Below are positions 1-5,463 of a DNA stretch of 7,368 bases, piece after piece. The position numbers and the translations under genes were made by a program. The stretch lies in NCBI GenBank assembly GCA_022703195.1, contig JAKLEF010000095.1, positions 1 to 7,368 of the forward strand. Reading direction: 5' to 3'. The notes beneath the pieces are model-generated. The model did no database searches. It was not told the DNA's origin and saw only the letters and a list, made by a program, of their open reading frames with translations. This DNA comes from Candidatus Fermentibacterota bacterium. Lineage in GTDB: Bacteria > Fermentibacterota > Fermentibacteria > Fermentibacterales > Fermentibacteraceae. The first letter of the stretch is position 1, and every line of letters begins with the position of its first letter.

Positions 1-394
1 CGACGTCTCGGGGACCGACTCGCCCTACCGCGAGACCGCGAACATCAGGGACGGCAGCTCGTTCACCGCCGACATGGCGGTTCAGAACGTGATAGGGGAC
101 TCGTTCAGGGGCGCGACCTGGGTGTCGCTGCACAACGGCGGCGGCGTGGGCTGGGGCGAGGTGACCAACGGAGGGTTCGGCCTGCTGCTCGACGGATCGC
201 CGGAGGCGTCGCGCAGAGCCTCCTCGATGCTGTCGTGGGACGTCGCCAACGGCCTCGCGAGGAGGGCCTGGGCCAGGAACCCCGGCGCAGTGTTCGCGGT
301 GTCGCGCGCGATGGAGTCGGACGGGGCCATGCGGGTCACGCTGCCCGTGCCTGCCGCCCCGGATGTGGTGTCCGCCGCCCTGGACGGCGTCTAG
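1..394 (+). CDS. hutU: Urocanate hydratase, C-terminal part (5' end outside window)
   Basis: Urocanate hydratase converts urocanate to imidazolone propionate in cytoplasmic histidine degradation, using tightly bound NAD+ as an electrophile. The reading frame is open from base 2, so about 130 C-terminal residues are visible; the rest lies to the left. Family signatures seen are VSGTDSPYRET at the left edge, the FTADMAVQN stretch, then RGATWVSLHNGGGVGWGEV and a GGFGLLLDGS segment, followed by WDVANGLARRAWARNP. The RETxNIxDGS and ADMAVQ wording resembles the longer (about 670-residue) urocanases of some anaerobes and animals rather than the roughly 550-residue Bacillus/Pseudomonas form; this is from memory of the family. 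No other hut gene is visible. The stop at 392-394 overlaps the stop of the convergent small gene. Family assignment is confident; the subtype is less so. Confidence 0.9.
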   Translation, partial: DVSGTDSPYRETANIRDGSSFTADMAVQNVIGDSFRGATWVSLHNGGGVGWGEVTNGGFGLLLDGSPEASRRASSMLSWDVANGLARRAWARNPGAVFAVSRAMESDGAMRVTLPVPAAPDVVSAALDGV

Positions 395-651
395 GGGAAG
401 GTCTTCCCCAGCACCGACCTGACCGCGGCCTCCAGCTCCTCCCCCTCGAAGGGGATCCTGCCTGACAGCACGGCCGCGAGGCCGTCGTCCAGGTTCACGA
501 GGACCTGCGGACCTGGTTCGGGGGAGGCGCTTCCCGCGAGATGCGAGAGCCTCCTGCCCATCACGCGCGCGAACCTGACGTGGAGCCCCGGGTGGTCCTG
601 CTCGAGACGCCCCGCGGCCTGTTCGAGCACCTCCCGGGACGGCGCGCTCAC
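391..651 (-). CDS. Unrecognised 86-residue protein translationally coupled to hydG
   Basis: I do not recognise this protein. It starts at a GTG (651-649) that overlaps the hydG stop codon (GTGA), an arrangement typical of translational coupling, and it ends at 391-393. The sequence begins SAPSREVLEQAAGRLEQDHP and has a likely N-terminal amphipathic helix (residues 4-20). Next comes a basic segment, VRFARVMGRRLSHLAG (25-40), a Pro-rich turn (PEPGP, 44-48), a strand-like QVLVNLDDGLAAVLSG (49-64), and an acidic C-terminal helix, EGEELEAAVRSVLGK. It has no signal peptide, membrane segment or Cys cluster, so it is probably a small soluble alpha/beta protein. A longer frame continues upstream but there it only shadows hydG. 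That it is a real gene is supported by coupling, clean termination next to hutU, and plausible composition. A role in hydrogenase maturation is only inferred from position. Confidence 0.6.
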   Translation of the reverse strand: MSAPSREVLEQAAGRLEQDHPGLHVRFARVMGRRLSHLAGSASPEPGPQVLVNLDDGLAAVLSGRIPFEGEELEAAVRSVLGKTFP

Positions 652-2105
652 AGGTAGAGGTCCCTCTCCCCCGCCTTGATGCGCTCGAGGTATCCCGCCA
701 CGATCTCGCGCGGTCCGTCGACGGGGAGGGATTCCAGCTCCTTCTCGAGGAGCACCCAGCCCTTCTCCCTGGTGGCGGGCGAGGCGTAGTCGAGCAGGTA
801 CTCGGCGAAGGTGAGCACGGCGTTGGGCATGCAGAAGCCCTGGATCTTGCCGGACTTCGAGAAGCCCATGAAGCAGCCGCCGGTGCGCCCGCACCTGTAG
901 TCGGCGGTGCAGAAGCTGGTGATCATGCCCATGTCCACCAGCTCGCCCACGACCTCGTCCAGGGACCTCGGGTCGGACAGCATGAACTGCTGCTTCTCGC
1001 CCTTGATCGTGCCCGACGAGTAGCCGCCGATGCCGATGTTCGACCCTGCGTCGATCTGCGTGACGCCCACCGGGATGACCTCGCGCCTGATCTCCGCGGA
1101 CTCCCGCGCCGTCAGGATCAGGCCGGTGTACGGCACCGAGAGCCTCAGCACCGTGACGAGCTTCCTGAACTGCTCGTCGCTCACCCGGTGTGCGGGGTTT
1201 TCGGTGTAGGGGGTGTTCAGCGCCGGTTCCAGCCTGGGGAAGCTTATGGTGTGGGGGCCCACGCCTCCGAAGTATTTCTCAAGGCTCATGGTGTGCAGGA
1301 GCAGGGCCATGACCTCGAACCTGTAGTCGTAGAGCCCGAAGAGGGCGCCGATCGCCACGTCGTCGATGCCGGCCTCCTGGGCCCTGTGGAGGGCGTAGAG
1401 GCGCCACCTCATGTCGCCCTTCACCGTGTCGGCAGGGTGAAGCTTTCGGTAGGTGGCGGGATGGTAGGTCTCCTGGAAGACCTGGTACGTCCCGATGCCC
1501 ACCTCCTTGAGCTTCCTGTAGTCGTCGACGCACAGGGGTGCGGCGTTCACGTTGACCCGGCGGATCTCCCCGCCGCCCTCCTTCACCGAGTAGGCGAGGC
1601 GGATCGTGTGGGCGATGAAGTCGGCCCCCGAGCGCGGATGCTCGCCGTACACCATCACGAGGCGCTTGTGGCCCTTCCGTATCAGGGCGAGGATCTCTTC
1701 GCGGAGCTGCTCGTCTGTGAGGCTGGACCTCTGCGTCTCCCGGTTCGAGCTCCTGAATCCGCAGTATTCGCAGTTGTTCACGCAGTAGTTCGAGACGTAG
1801 AGCGGGGCGAAGAACACTATCCTCCGCCCGTAGACAGACTGCTTCACCTTCAGCCCGGCCTCGTACATCCGCTGCCAGAGCCCCTCGTCCCGGCAGTTCA
1901 GCAGCGCGGCCGTCTCGGAGGGATCGAGGCGCGTCAGGGCCAGGGACTTGTCGATGATGTCGCAGATCCTGGCTGGATCAGGGTTGGAATTGCGTTCGAG
2001 TTCCGACCCGATCAGGGCTTCGTCTACGAAATCCCTGCCGTTCTCGAGATACTTCTCGTCCTCGGCGGAACGTATCACTCCCGAGACCCATGCGTCGCTG
2101 CTCAT
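648..2105 (-). CDS. hydG: [FeFe]-hydrogenase maturase HydG (radical SAM tyrosine lyase), variant auxiliary-cluster motif
   Basis: HydG cleaves tyrosine by radical SAM chemistry into p-cresol and dehydroglycine. The latter yields CO and cyanide, assembled with iron and cysteine into the synthon for the H-cluster of [FeFe]-hydrogenase. The 485-residue protein carries the radical-SAM CX3CX2C motif at C108, C112 and C115 (YCVNNCEYCGF), then VYGEHP (153-157), GTYQVFQETYHP (205-216), GALFGLYDYRFEV and GPHTISFPRLEPALNTP. Its length and C-terminal extension separate it from ThiH (about 370-380 residues). The C-terminal motif is normally CX2CX22C; here it reads C399-T-A-D402 with C425 at the expected place. 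The second Cys is therefore Asp, and extra Cys occur at 405 and 411. The ATG at 2105 was chosen because homology begins soon after it; the frame stays open to 2252, but that extension would overlap the divergent gene. The Shine-Dalgarno signal is weak (GGCGG). No hydE, hydF or hydrogenase gene is in the window. Confidence 0.93.
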   Translation of the reverse strand: MSSDAWVSGVIRSAEDEKYLENGRDFVDEALIGSELERNSNPDPARICDIIDKSLALTRLDPSETAALLNCRDEGLWQRMYEAGLKVKQSVYGRRIVFFAPLYVSNYCVNNCEYCGFRSSNRETQRSSLTDEQLREEILALIRKGHKRLVMVYGEHPRSGADFIAHTIRLAYSVKEGGGEIRRVNVNAAPLCVDDYRKLKEVGIGTYQVFQETYHPATYRKLHPADTVKGDMRWRLYALHRAQEAGIDDVAIGALFGLYDYRFEVMALLLHTMSLEKYFGGVGPHTISFPRLEPALNTPYTENPAHRVSDEQFRKLVTVLRLSVPYTGLILTARESAEIRREVIPVGVTQIDAGSNIGIGGYSSGTIKGEKQQFMLSDPRSLDEVVGELVDMGMITSFCTADYRCGRTGGCFMGFSKSGKIQGFCMPNAVLTFAEYLLDYASPATREKGWVLLEKELESLPVDGPREIVAGYLERIKAGERDLYL

Positions 2106-2159
2106 CGATAACCGCCGTTCGGGTGCTGACTTCGTGGCACCATGCCGCTGCCTGACCAG

Positions 2160-2172
2160 TGTAATATAATGT
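2160..2172. promoter_or_regulatory. AT-rich island with TATAAT, probable divergent promoter region
   Basis: This lies between the divergent hydG (start 2105) and HAD phosphatase (start 2218) genes. The stretch TGTAATATAATG is the only strongly AT-rich patch in the 112-bp gap. On the plus strand it contains a perfect TATAAT (2165-2170), 47 bases before the phosphatase start. No good TTGACA box is found 16-18 bases upstream. On the minus strand the same island reads CATTATATTACA, which could serve as a -10 for hydG. Placement is suggestive; use in either direction is inferred. Confidence 0.4.
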
Positions 2173-2217
2173 GGCCGTCGGGGCGCGGGTTCCCGCTTCG
2201 ACGGGAGGAGGGGCGCC

Positions 2218-2901
2218 GTGTGGAGGACCGTTCTTTTCGATCTCGACGGCACTCTCCTCGACTATGCCGGGGCACGCCGGGCCGCCCTGGACGAGAGCCT
2301 CTCCGAATTCGGCCTCGAGGCGCCGGATCCCGTCGGCAACGCTCTCCTGGCCTTCCTCGACTCCGACCCGGTCCAGGCCATCGAGGCTTGCAGACCCGGG
2401 GCGCCTGCCACGAGCGATCCATCGCTGCGCCCCATCTTCCCGCTCCGTGACAGGGTCGGCTGCCCGGTCTTCCTCGACGCCTTCTTCCGGGCCCTTTCGC
2501 GGCAGCACGGGCTGATCGACGGCGCGATCGAGACCCTCGAGGCGGTCAGGCCCGGGCGCATGCTGGCGGCCGTGTCCAACGGGCTGGGGCCCGTGCAGAG
2601 GGCGCGCCTCGCGGATGCCGGACTGATGCAGTATTTCGACGCTCTCGTGATCAGCTGCGAGGTGGGGATGGCCAAGCCCGACCCGGCCTTCTTCCAGGCT
2701 GCCCTGAAACTCCTGTCCTCCTCGAAGGAGGAGGCCGTCGTGGTTGGCGACGGAGCGGCCAGCGACATGGCCGGCGCGCAGGCCGCGGGGATCGATTTCG
2801 TGTACTTCAGACCCGACGGGGTGTTCGCACCCTCGGGCCGGTGGATCGCGAGGATAACCGACCTGAGGGATCTGCCAGGCCTCCCGGGCTTCCGGGAGTA
2901 A
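2218..2901 (+). CDS. HAD-superfamily hydrolase, YjjG-like (probable nucleotidase/phosphatase)
   Basis: This is a cytoplasmic phosphatase of the haloacid dehalogenase fold, 227 residues, the usual size for subfamily I with a helical cap. Motif I is FDLDGT, with the nucleophile D8 and acid/base D10. The cap spans about residues 15-105. Motif II is VSNG (S120), motif III is the Lys of MAKPDP (K153), and motif IV is GDGAASD with D178 and D183. The segment YFDALVISCEVGMAKPDPAFF closely resembles YjjG-type pyrimidine 5'-nucleotidases, which remove phosphate from nucleoside monophosphates, including non-canonical ones; phosphoglycolate phosphatase is an alternative. The GTG start is set by a strong ribosome site, GGGAGGAGGGG at 2203-2213, just upstream, and by motif I falling immediately after it. 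The gene is followed after 32 bases by the exported-protein gene, probably in one transcript. The family is certain; the substrate is not. Confidence 0.85.
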   Translation: MWRTVLFDLDGTLLDYAGARRAALDESLSEFGLEAPDPVGNALLAFLDSDPVQAIEACRPGAPATSDPSLRPIFPLRDRVGCPVFLDAFFRALSRQHGLIDGAIETLEAVRPGRMLAAVSNGLGPVQRARLADAGLMQYFDALVISCEVGMAKPDPAFFQAALKLLSSSKEEAVVVGDGAASDMAGAQAAGIDFVYFRPDGVFAPSGRWIARITDLRDLPGLPGFRE

Positions 2902-2919
2902 CGGGCCGGCGCAGCCGGC
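2881..2919 (+). other. Two adjacent stem-loops at the phosphatase/exported-protein junction
   Basis: A 7-bp stem, CTCCCGG/CCGGGAG with loop GCTT (2881-2898), ends directly before the phosphatase stop codon. It is followed by a second stem, GCCGGC-GCA-GCCGGC (2905-2919), just before the ribosome site of the next gene. Neither has a T tract, so they look like processing or translation-modulating structures rather than terminators. GC-rich DNA forms such hairpins by chance fairly often. Confidence 0.35.
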
Positions 2920-2933
2920 TTCAGGAGGGGAAC

Positions 2934-3431
2934 ATGAGGTTGGCGGTACTGCTGTCCATCCTGGCCGCATTCTCGGCCTTCGCGGGCTACTCGGAGTTCG
3001 GCATCCACGGCGGGCTCTTCTTCCCGACCGGTGACGCCGGCGATGACTACAACACATGCCCGGAGATCGGCGGGCAGTTCCTGATGCACATGCCGATGTA
3101 CGCCATCGAGGCCAGCCTGGGCTATGTGTTCCTCCAGCCCGACCTGGACATCGACGACTACTCCGGGCACATCATCCCCGTGATGGCCGGCCTCCGCACC
3201 TACAGCGGCACCGTGTTCTACGGCGGCGGGCTCGAGCTCGACGCCTTCAGTGTGAGTTACGATATCTCACCTGATAGCACCTATGAGGCCAGCGAGAGCG
3301 ATCTCGGCGCCTACGGCAACCTCGGCACCACTCTCCCGCTGGGAGGGACGAAGCTCGAGCTCTCCGGCAAGCTCCACTGGATGGACTTCGACGACATGTG
3401 GCTCTCTGCCCAGGCCGGCATCTACTTCTAG
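2934..3431 (+). CDS. Small exported beta-barrel-type protein (probable outer membrane protein)
   Basis: The 165-residue precursor has a classical Sec signal peptide: MRLAVLLSILAAFSAFA, with a likely cut after A17 (AFA|GYS). The mature chain of about 148 residues is glycine- and aromatic-rich with alternating hydrophobic residues: FGIHGGLFFPTGDAGDD at the start, YAIEASLGYVFLQPD, IIPVMAGLRTYSGTVFYGGGLELDAFSVSY, LGAYGNLGTTLPL, and WLSAQAGIYF at the end. Closing on an aromatic residue (Phe) in a final amphipathic strand is the usual signal for insertion of outer-membrane barrels. I estimate about eight strands, as in OmpX/OmpW-like or generic small-barrel domains; the exact family is not recognised. 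The ATG at 2934 is supported by the ribosome site AGGAGGGG at 2923-2930 and by the signal peptide; longer in-frame extensions run into the phosphatase gene. The one Cys in the mature chain (C42) is not a lipobox. Confidence 0.7.
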   Translation: MRLAVLLSILAAFSAFAGYSEFGIHGGLFFPTGDAGDDYNTCPEIGGQFLMHMPMYAIEASLGYVFLQPDLDIDDYSGHIIPVMAGLRTYSGTVFYGGGLELDAFSVSYDISPDSTYEASESDLGAYGNLGTTLPLGGTKLELSGKLHWMDFDDMWLSAQAGIYF

Positions 3432-3449
3432 GCCGTCACAGATCGCGAA

Positions 3450-3479
3450 GGGGGCCGCCTCCGGGCGGCCCCCTCTTCT
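3450..3479 (+). terminator. Rho-independent-type terminator after the exported-protein gene
   Basis: A perfect 10-bp stem, GGGGGCCGCC (3450-3459) with GGCGGCCCCC (3464-3473) and loop TCCG, is followed by TCTTCT. It begins 18 bases after the stop at 3431. The pyrimidine tail is poor in T, as is common in high-GC genomes. On the minus strand the tail is not T-rich, so it probably serves the plus-strand unit best. Confidence 0.8.
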
Positions 3480-3609
3480 ACTGCCCGAACCGGCTCTGCA
3501 CTAATCGTCGACGAGTTCGAGCATGTAGACCTTCGTTTAGCCAGCTATTATTCGGCGACTGTCAGACCCGGCAAGAAACGGTAGTTCTCTGTAAAGCAGA
3601 TGATCCGCC

Positions 3610-4299
3610 CTAGGGCGCCGACCAGACCAGGGCACCGGATGCGTCGTACAGGCGCAGCGTGTTGACCGGCCGTGTGATCCAGCCGCCGTCGCCGGGGATG
3701 GACGCGCACCCCGCCTGGATCATCGCCTGCGAGCCCGGTGAGCCCGACAGCGTCAGGGAGGGCCCCCAGAAGCCCGGCCCGTACCACCCCGCGGCCAGGT
3801 TCTGGAAACCCGCGGGATCCGCGATCGAGATGCAGGCCGACGTGCTGTCCTCGACGCCCGCATAGAACTGCCTGACGCCTTCGCCGTCGTAGATCGAGAG
3901 CGCCGAGACCGAGTCGTCCTCTGCGAGCTGGAGCCTGTACCGGCCGTCCCTGTCGGCGAGGTAGAGCTGCGCGAACCCGGCCTCCGACATCTCCGCCGTC
4001 AGCCTGGCGTTGCCCGACTGGTCGAACATCTCGAGGGAGGGCCTGCCGTTGGCGACTGCCAGCGAGATCCTCACCCTGCCGGCCTTGTCCATCATCAGGA
4101 GGCTCGGTCCCTCGGGCCCCGCCCCGAGGACGGCCCAGGTCGTGCCTGCGGAGTCGGTGATGGCGATCCTGCAAGGGTCTCCGTCGTCGTGGGAACTGAC
4201 GTGCCTGTAGAAGAGCACGCCGAGGACGGCCACCGATACCGCGCAGAATGCCATGGCCGGCCTGAGCCAGCCCGGCGTCTCGTATTCCTGTGACGTCAC
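3610..4299 (-). CDS. Membrane-anchored protein of 22-23-residue D-x-x-G repeats
   Basis: This is a 229-residue protein of unknown function. A short cytoplasmic tail (1-11) is followed by one membrane segment, WLRPAMAFCAVSVAVLGVLFY (about 11-31), with no clear cleavage site. The rest should face the periplasm. The body is a tandem repeat with D-x-x-G turns at D49, D71, D93, D116, D138, D161 and D219, plus a degenerate unit near 186-189. The period is 22-23 residues, with a pattern near PSLxMxDxxGxxRxxLAxxxG. This suggests stacked beta hairpins or a beta-solenoid. Similar repeats occur in uncharacterised bacterial proteins; no enzyme motif is seen. The GTG at 4299 was chosen because GGGAGGA (4311-4305) lies 5 bases upstream. 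It follows the glycosyltransferase by 13 bases and so is the last gene of the operon. No clear terminator was found after its stop. Confidence 0.7.
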   Translation of the reverse strand: MTSQEYETPGWLRPAMAFCAVSVAVLGVLFYRHVSSHDDGDPCRIAITDSAGTTWAVLGAGPEGPSLLMMDKAGRVRISLAVANGRPSLEMFDQSGNARLTAEMSEAGFAQLYLADRDGRYRLQLAEDDSVSALSIYDGEGVRQFYAGVEDSTSACISIADPAGFQNLAAGWYGPGFWGPSLTLSGSPGSQAMIQAGCASIPGDGGWITRPVNTLRLYDASGALVWSAP

Positions 4300-4312
4300 T
4301 CCGTTCCTCCCG

Positions 4313-5422
4313 TCACTGCGCATTCCACGGGCCGGGGACCGAGTCGAGCAGCCTCCGCACGACGGCTCCGACTTCGAAGGACTCGACGGCCCTCCTGCGG
4401 CCCGCGGCACCCATCCCCTCGAGTAACCGCCGGTTCGCGCACAGGCCGGCGACGTCGTCTACGAAGCTCCCGGGGCTGGAGAGGATCCCCGAGACGCCGT
4501 GCTCAACGGCGTCGGTGACGCCGCCCTCGGCGAGGCCGGCGACTGCGGTGCCGCAGGCGGAAGCCTCGATGAACGTCAGGCCGAAACCCTCCACGTCGCC
4601 GGAGGCCGGATCGGACCTGCAGGGCGAGAGGAAGAGGTCTGCCGAGCGATAGAGCGACGCGAGCCTCTCGTCGGTGACCTCGCCCTCGAACGAGACCCTG
4701 TCGCCCAGGCCGGCGGCCTCCCCGCGGAGGTCCGGTTCGAGGGGGCCTGTTCCGGCGATCCTCAGGCCGGCGTCCATCCCGAGGTCGATAAGCTTCCGCA
4801 GGACTGCGATCACGAGGTCGAACCGCTTCCTGCCCACCAGGCGCCCGGCGGAGACCAGCTCGAGGCCGTATCTCCTGGGGAGCACCGGGCCTTCCGGCGT
4901 GAAGAGCGCAGTATCCACACCGTTTATGCCAACGACCAGGCGCGCCCCGGGGGCGATCTCGCGCACCCTGCCCGCCGTGAAGCTGCTGGCGGCTGCCACC
5001 GCCGTCGACCGCTCGAGGATGCGTTTCCTCTGCAGCGAGGCGAAGAAGCCCGGCCGTTCGAAGACCTCCTTGCCGTGGACGCATGTGACGGACGGGAAGT
5101 GGCCCGTGTCGACACCTGCGATGTGCCACGTCGAGTGGATAACGAGGTCGGGGAGACCGGACCGGGCCGCCTCCGGGCGCATGGCGCGCGCGAAGTGGAA
5201 CCTTCCGAACCGGGGGAAGTCCCGGCCCTCGACGGAGACGATGAGCGGACGCCCCGTGCCGTCCGCGGAGCCGGCGCGCTTGGCGAAGACGGTGACGTCG
5301 ATCCCGGCAGAGGCCATCGCCCGGGCTGTGTTGGAGGCCCACCGCGAGAGCCCGCCCAGCTTGGGGGGGTAGTCCTCCGTGAGGAGCCAGACCCTGCCGT
5401 GCAGCTCAGACCCGGACATCAT
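4313..5422 (-). CDS. GT4-family (GT-B fold) glycosyltransferase
   Basis: This enzyme transfers a sugar from a nucleotide-sugar donor to a lipid or glycan acceptor at the cytoplasmic side of the membrane. It has 369 residues from the chosen start. The N-terminal Rossmann half begins RVWLLTEDYPPKLGGLSRW (10-28), with the glycine-rich acceptor loop, and includes HGKE (116-119). The linker has INGVDTALF (166-174). The C-terminal donor domain has SAGRLVGRKRFD (191-202), IAGTGPLEPDL, ADLFLSPCR (261-269) and the EX7E signature with E278 and E286 in VEGFGLTFIEAS. The pattern resembles PimB/WbaZ-type GT4 enzymes; donor and acceptor are unknown. A longer frame starts at ATG 5467, overlapping the permease stop (ATGA), but a strong AGGAGG (5433-5428) favours the ATG at 5422 or 5419. 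It is the third gene of a minus-strand operon. Confidence 0.88.
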   Translation of the reverse strand: MMSGSELHGRVWLLTEDYPPKLGGLSRWASNTARAMASAGIDVTVFAKRAGSADGTGRPLIVSVEGRDFPRFGRFHFARAMRPEAARSGLPDLVIHSTWHIAGVDTGHFPSVTCVHGKEVFERPGFFASLQRKRILERSTAVAAASSFTAGRVREIAPGARLVVGINGVDTALFTPEGPVLPRRYGLELVSAGRLVGRKRFDLVIAVLRKLIDLGMDAGLRIAGTGPLEPDLRGEAAGLGDRVSFEGEVTDERLASLYRSADLFLSPCRSDPASGDVEGFGLTFIEASACGTAVAGLAEGGVTDAVEHGVSGILSSPGSFVDDVAGLCANRRLLEGMGAAGRRRAVESFEVGAVVRRLLDSVPGPWNAQ

Positions 5423-5427
5423 CCTGC

Positions 5428-5433
5428 CCTCCT
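5428..5433 (-). promoter_or_regulatory. Strong Shine-Dalgarno site that decides the glycosyltransferase start
   Basis: Read on the minus strand, the site is AGGAGG, 5 bases before the ATG at 5422 and 8 bases before the ATG at 5419. It lies inside the possible N-terminal extension starting at 5467, whose own ribosome site (GGAG, 7 bases upstream) is weaker. The first conserved GT4 strand starts about 10 residues after 5422, as is usual for the family. Confidence 0.6.
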
Positions 5434-5463
5434 GTCCACCCGTCATAGGACACTTCGTGCCGT

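Noticed and set aside
1188..2111. A 307-codon open frame on the plus strand antisense to hydG
   Set aside because: It lies fully over the well-supported hydG gene, has low-complexity Val/Gly/Arg-rich composition typical of GC-rich shadow frames, and shows no motif.
2106..2252. N-terminal extension of HydG by 49 residues to 2252
   Set aside because: The added residues are Arg/Pro-rich with no HydG resemblance, would overlap the phosphatase gene and its ribosome site, and would cover the intergenic AT island.
2262..3170. Long minus-strand frame over the phosphatase and the exported-protein gene
   Set aside because: Both plus-strand genes have ribosome sites and clear motifs or a signal peptide; this frame has neither and crosses their boundary.
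3480..3609. Short intergenic stretch, less GC-rich than its surroundings, including a 10-bp palindrome TCGTCGACGA (3505-3514)
   Set aside because: I looked for a tRNA, an attachment site, a small gene and a minus-strand terminator. No convincing cloverleaf, direct repeat, ribosome site or T-tailed hairpin is present.
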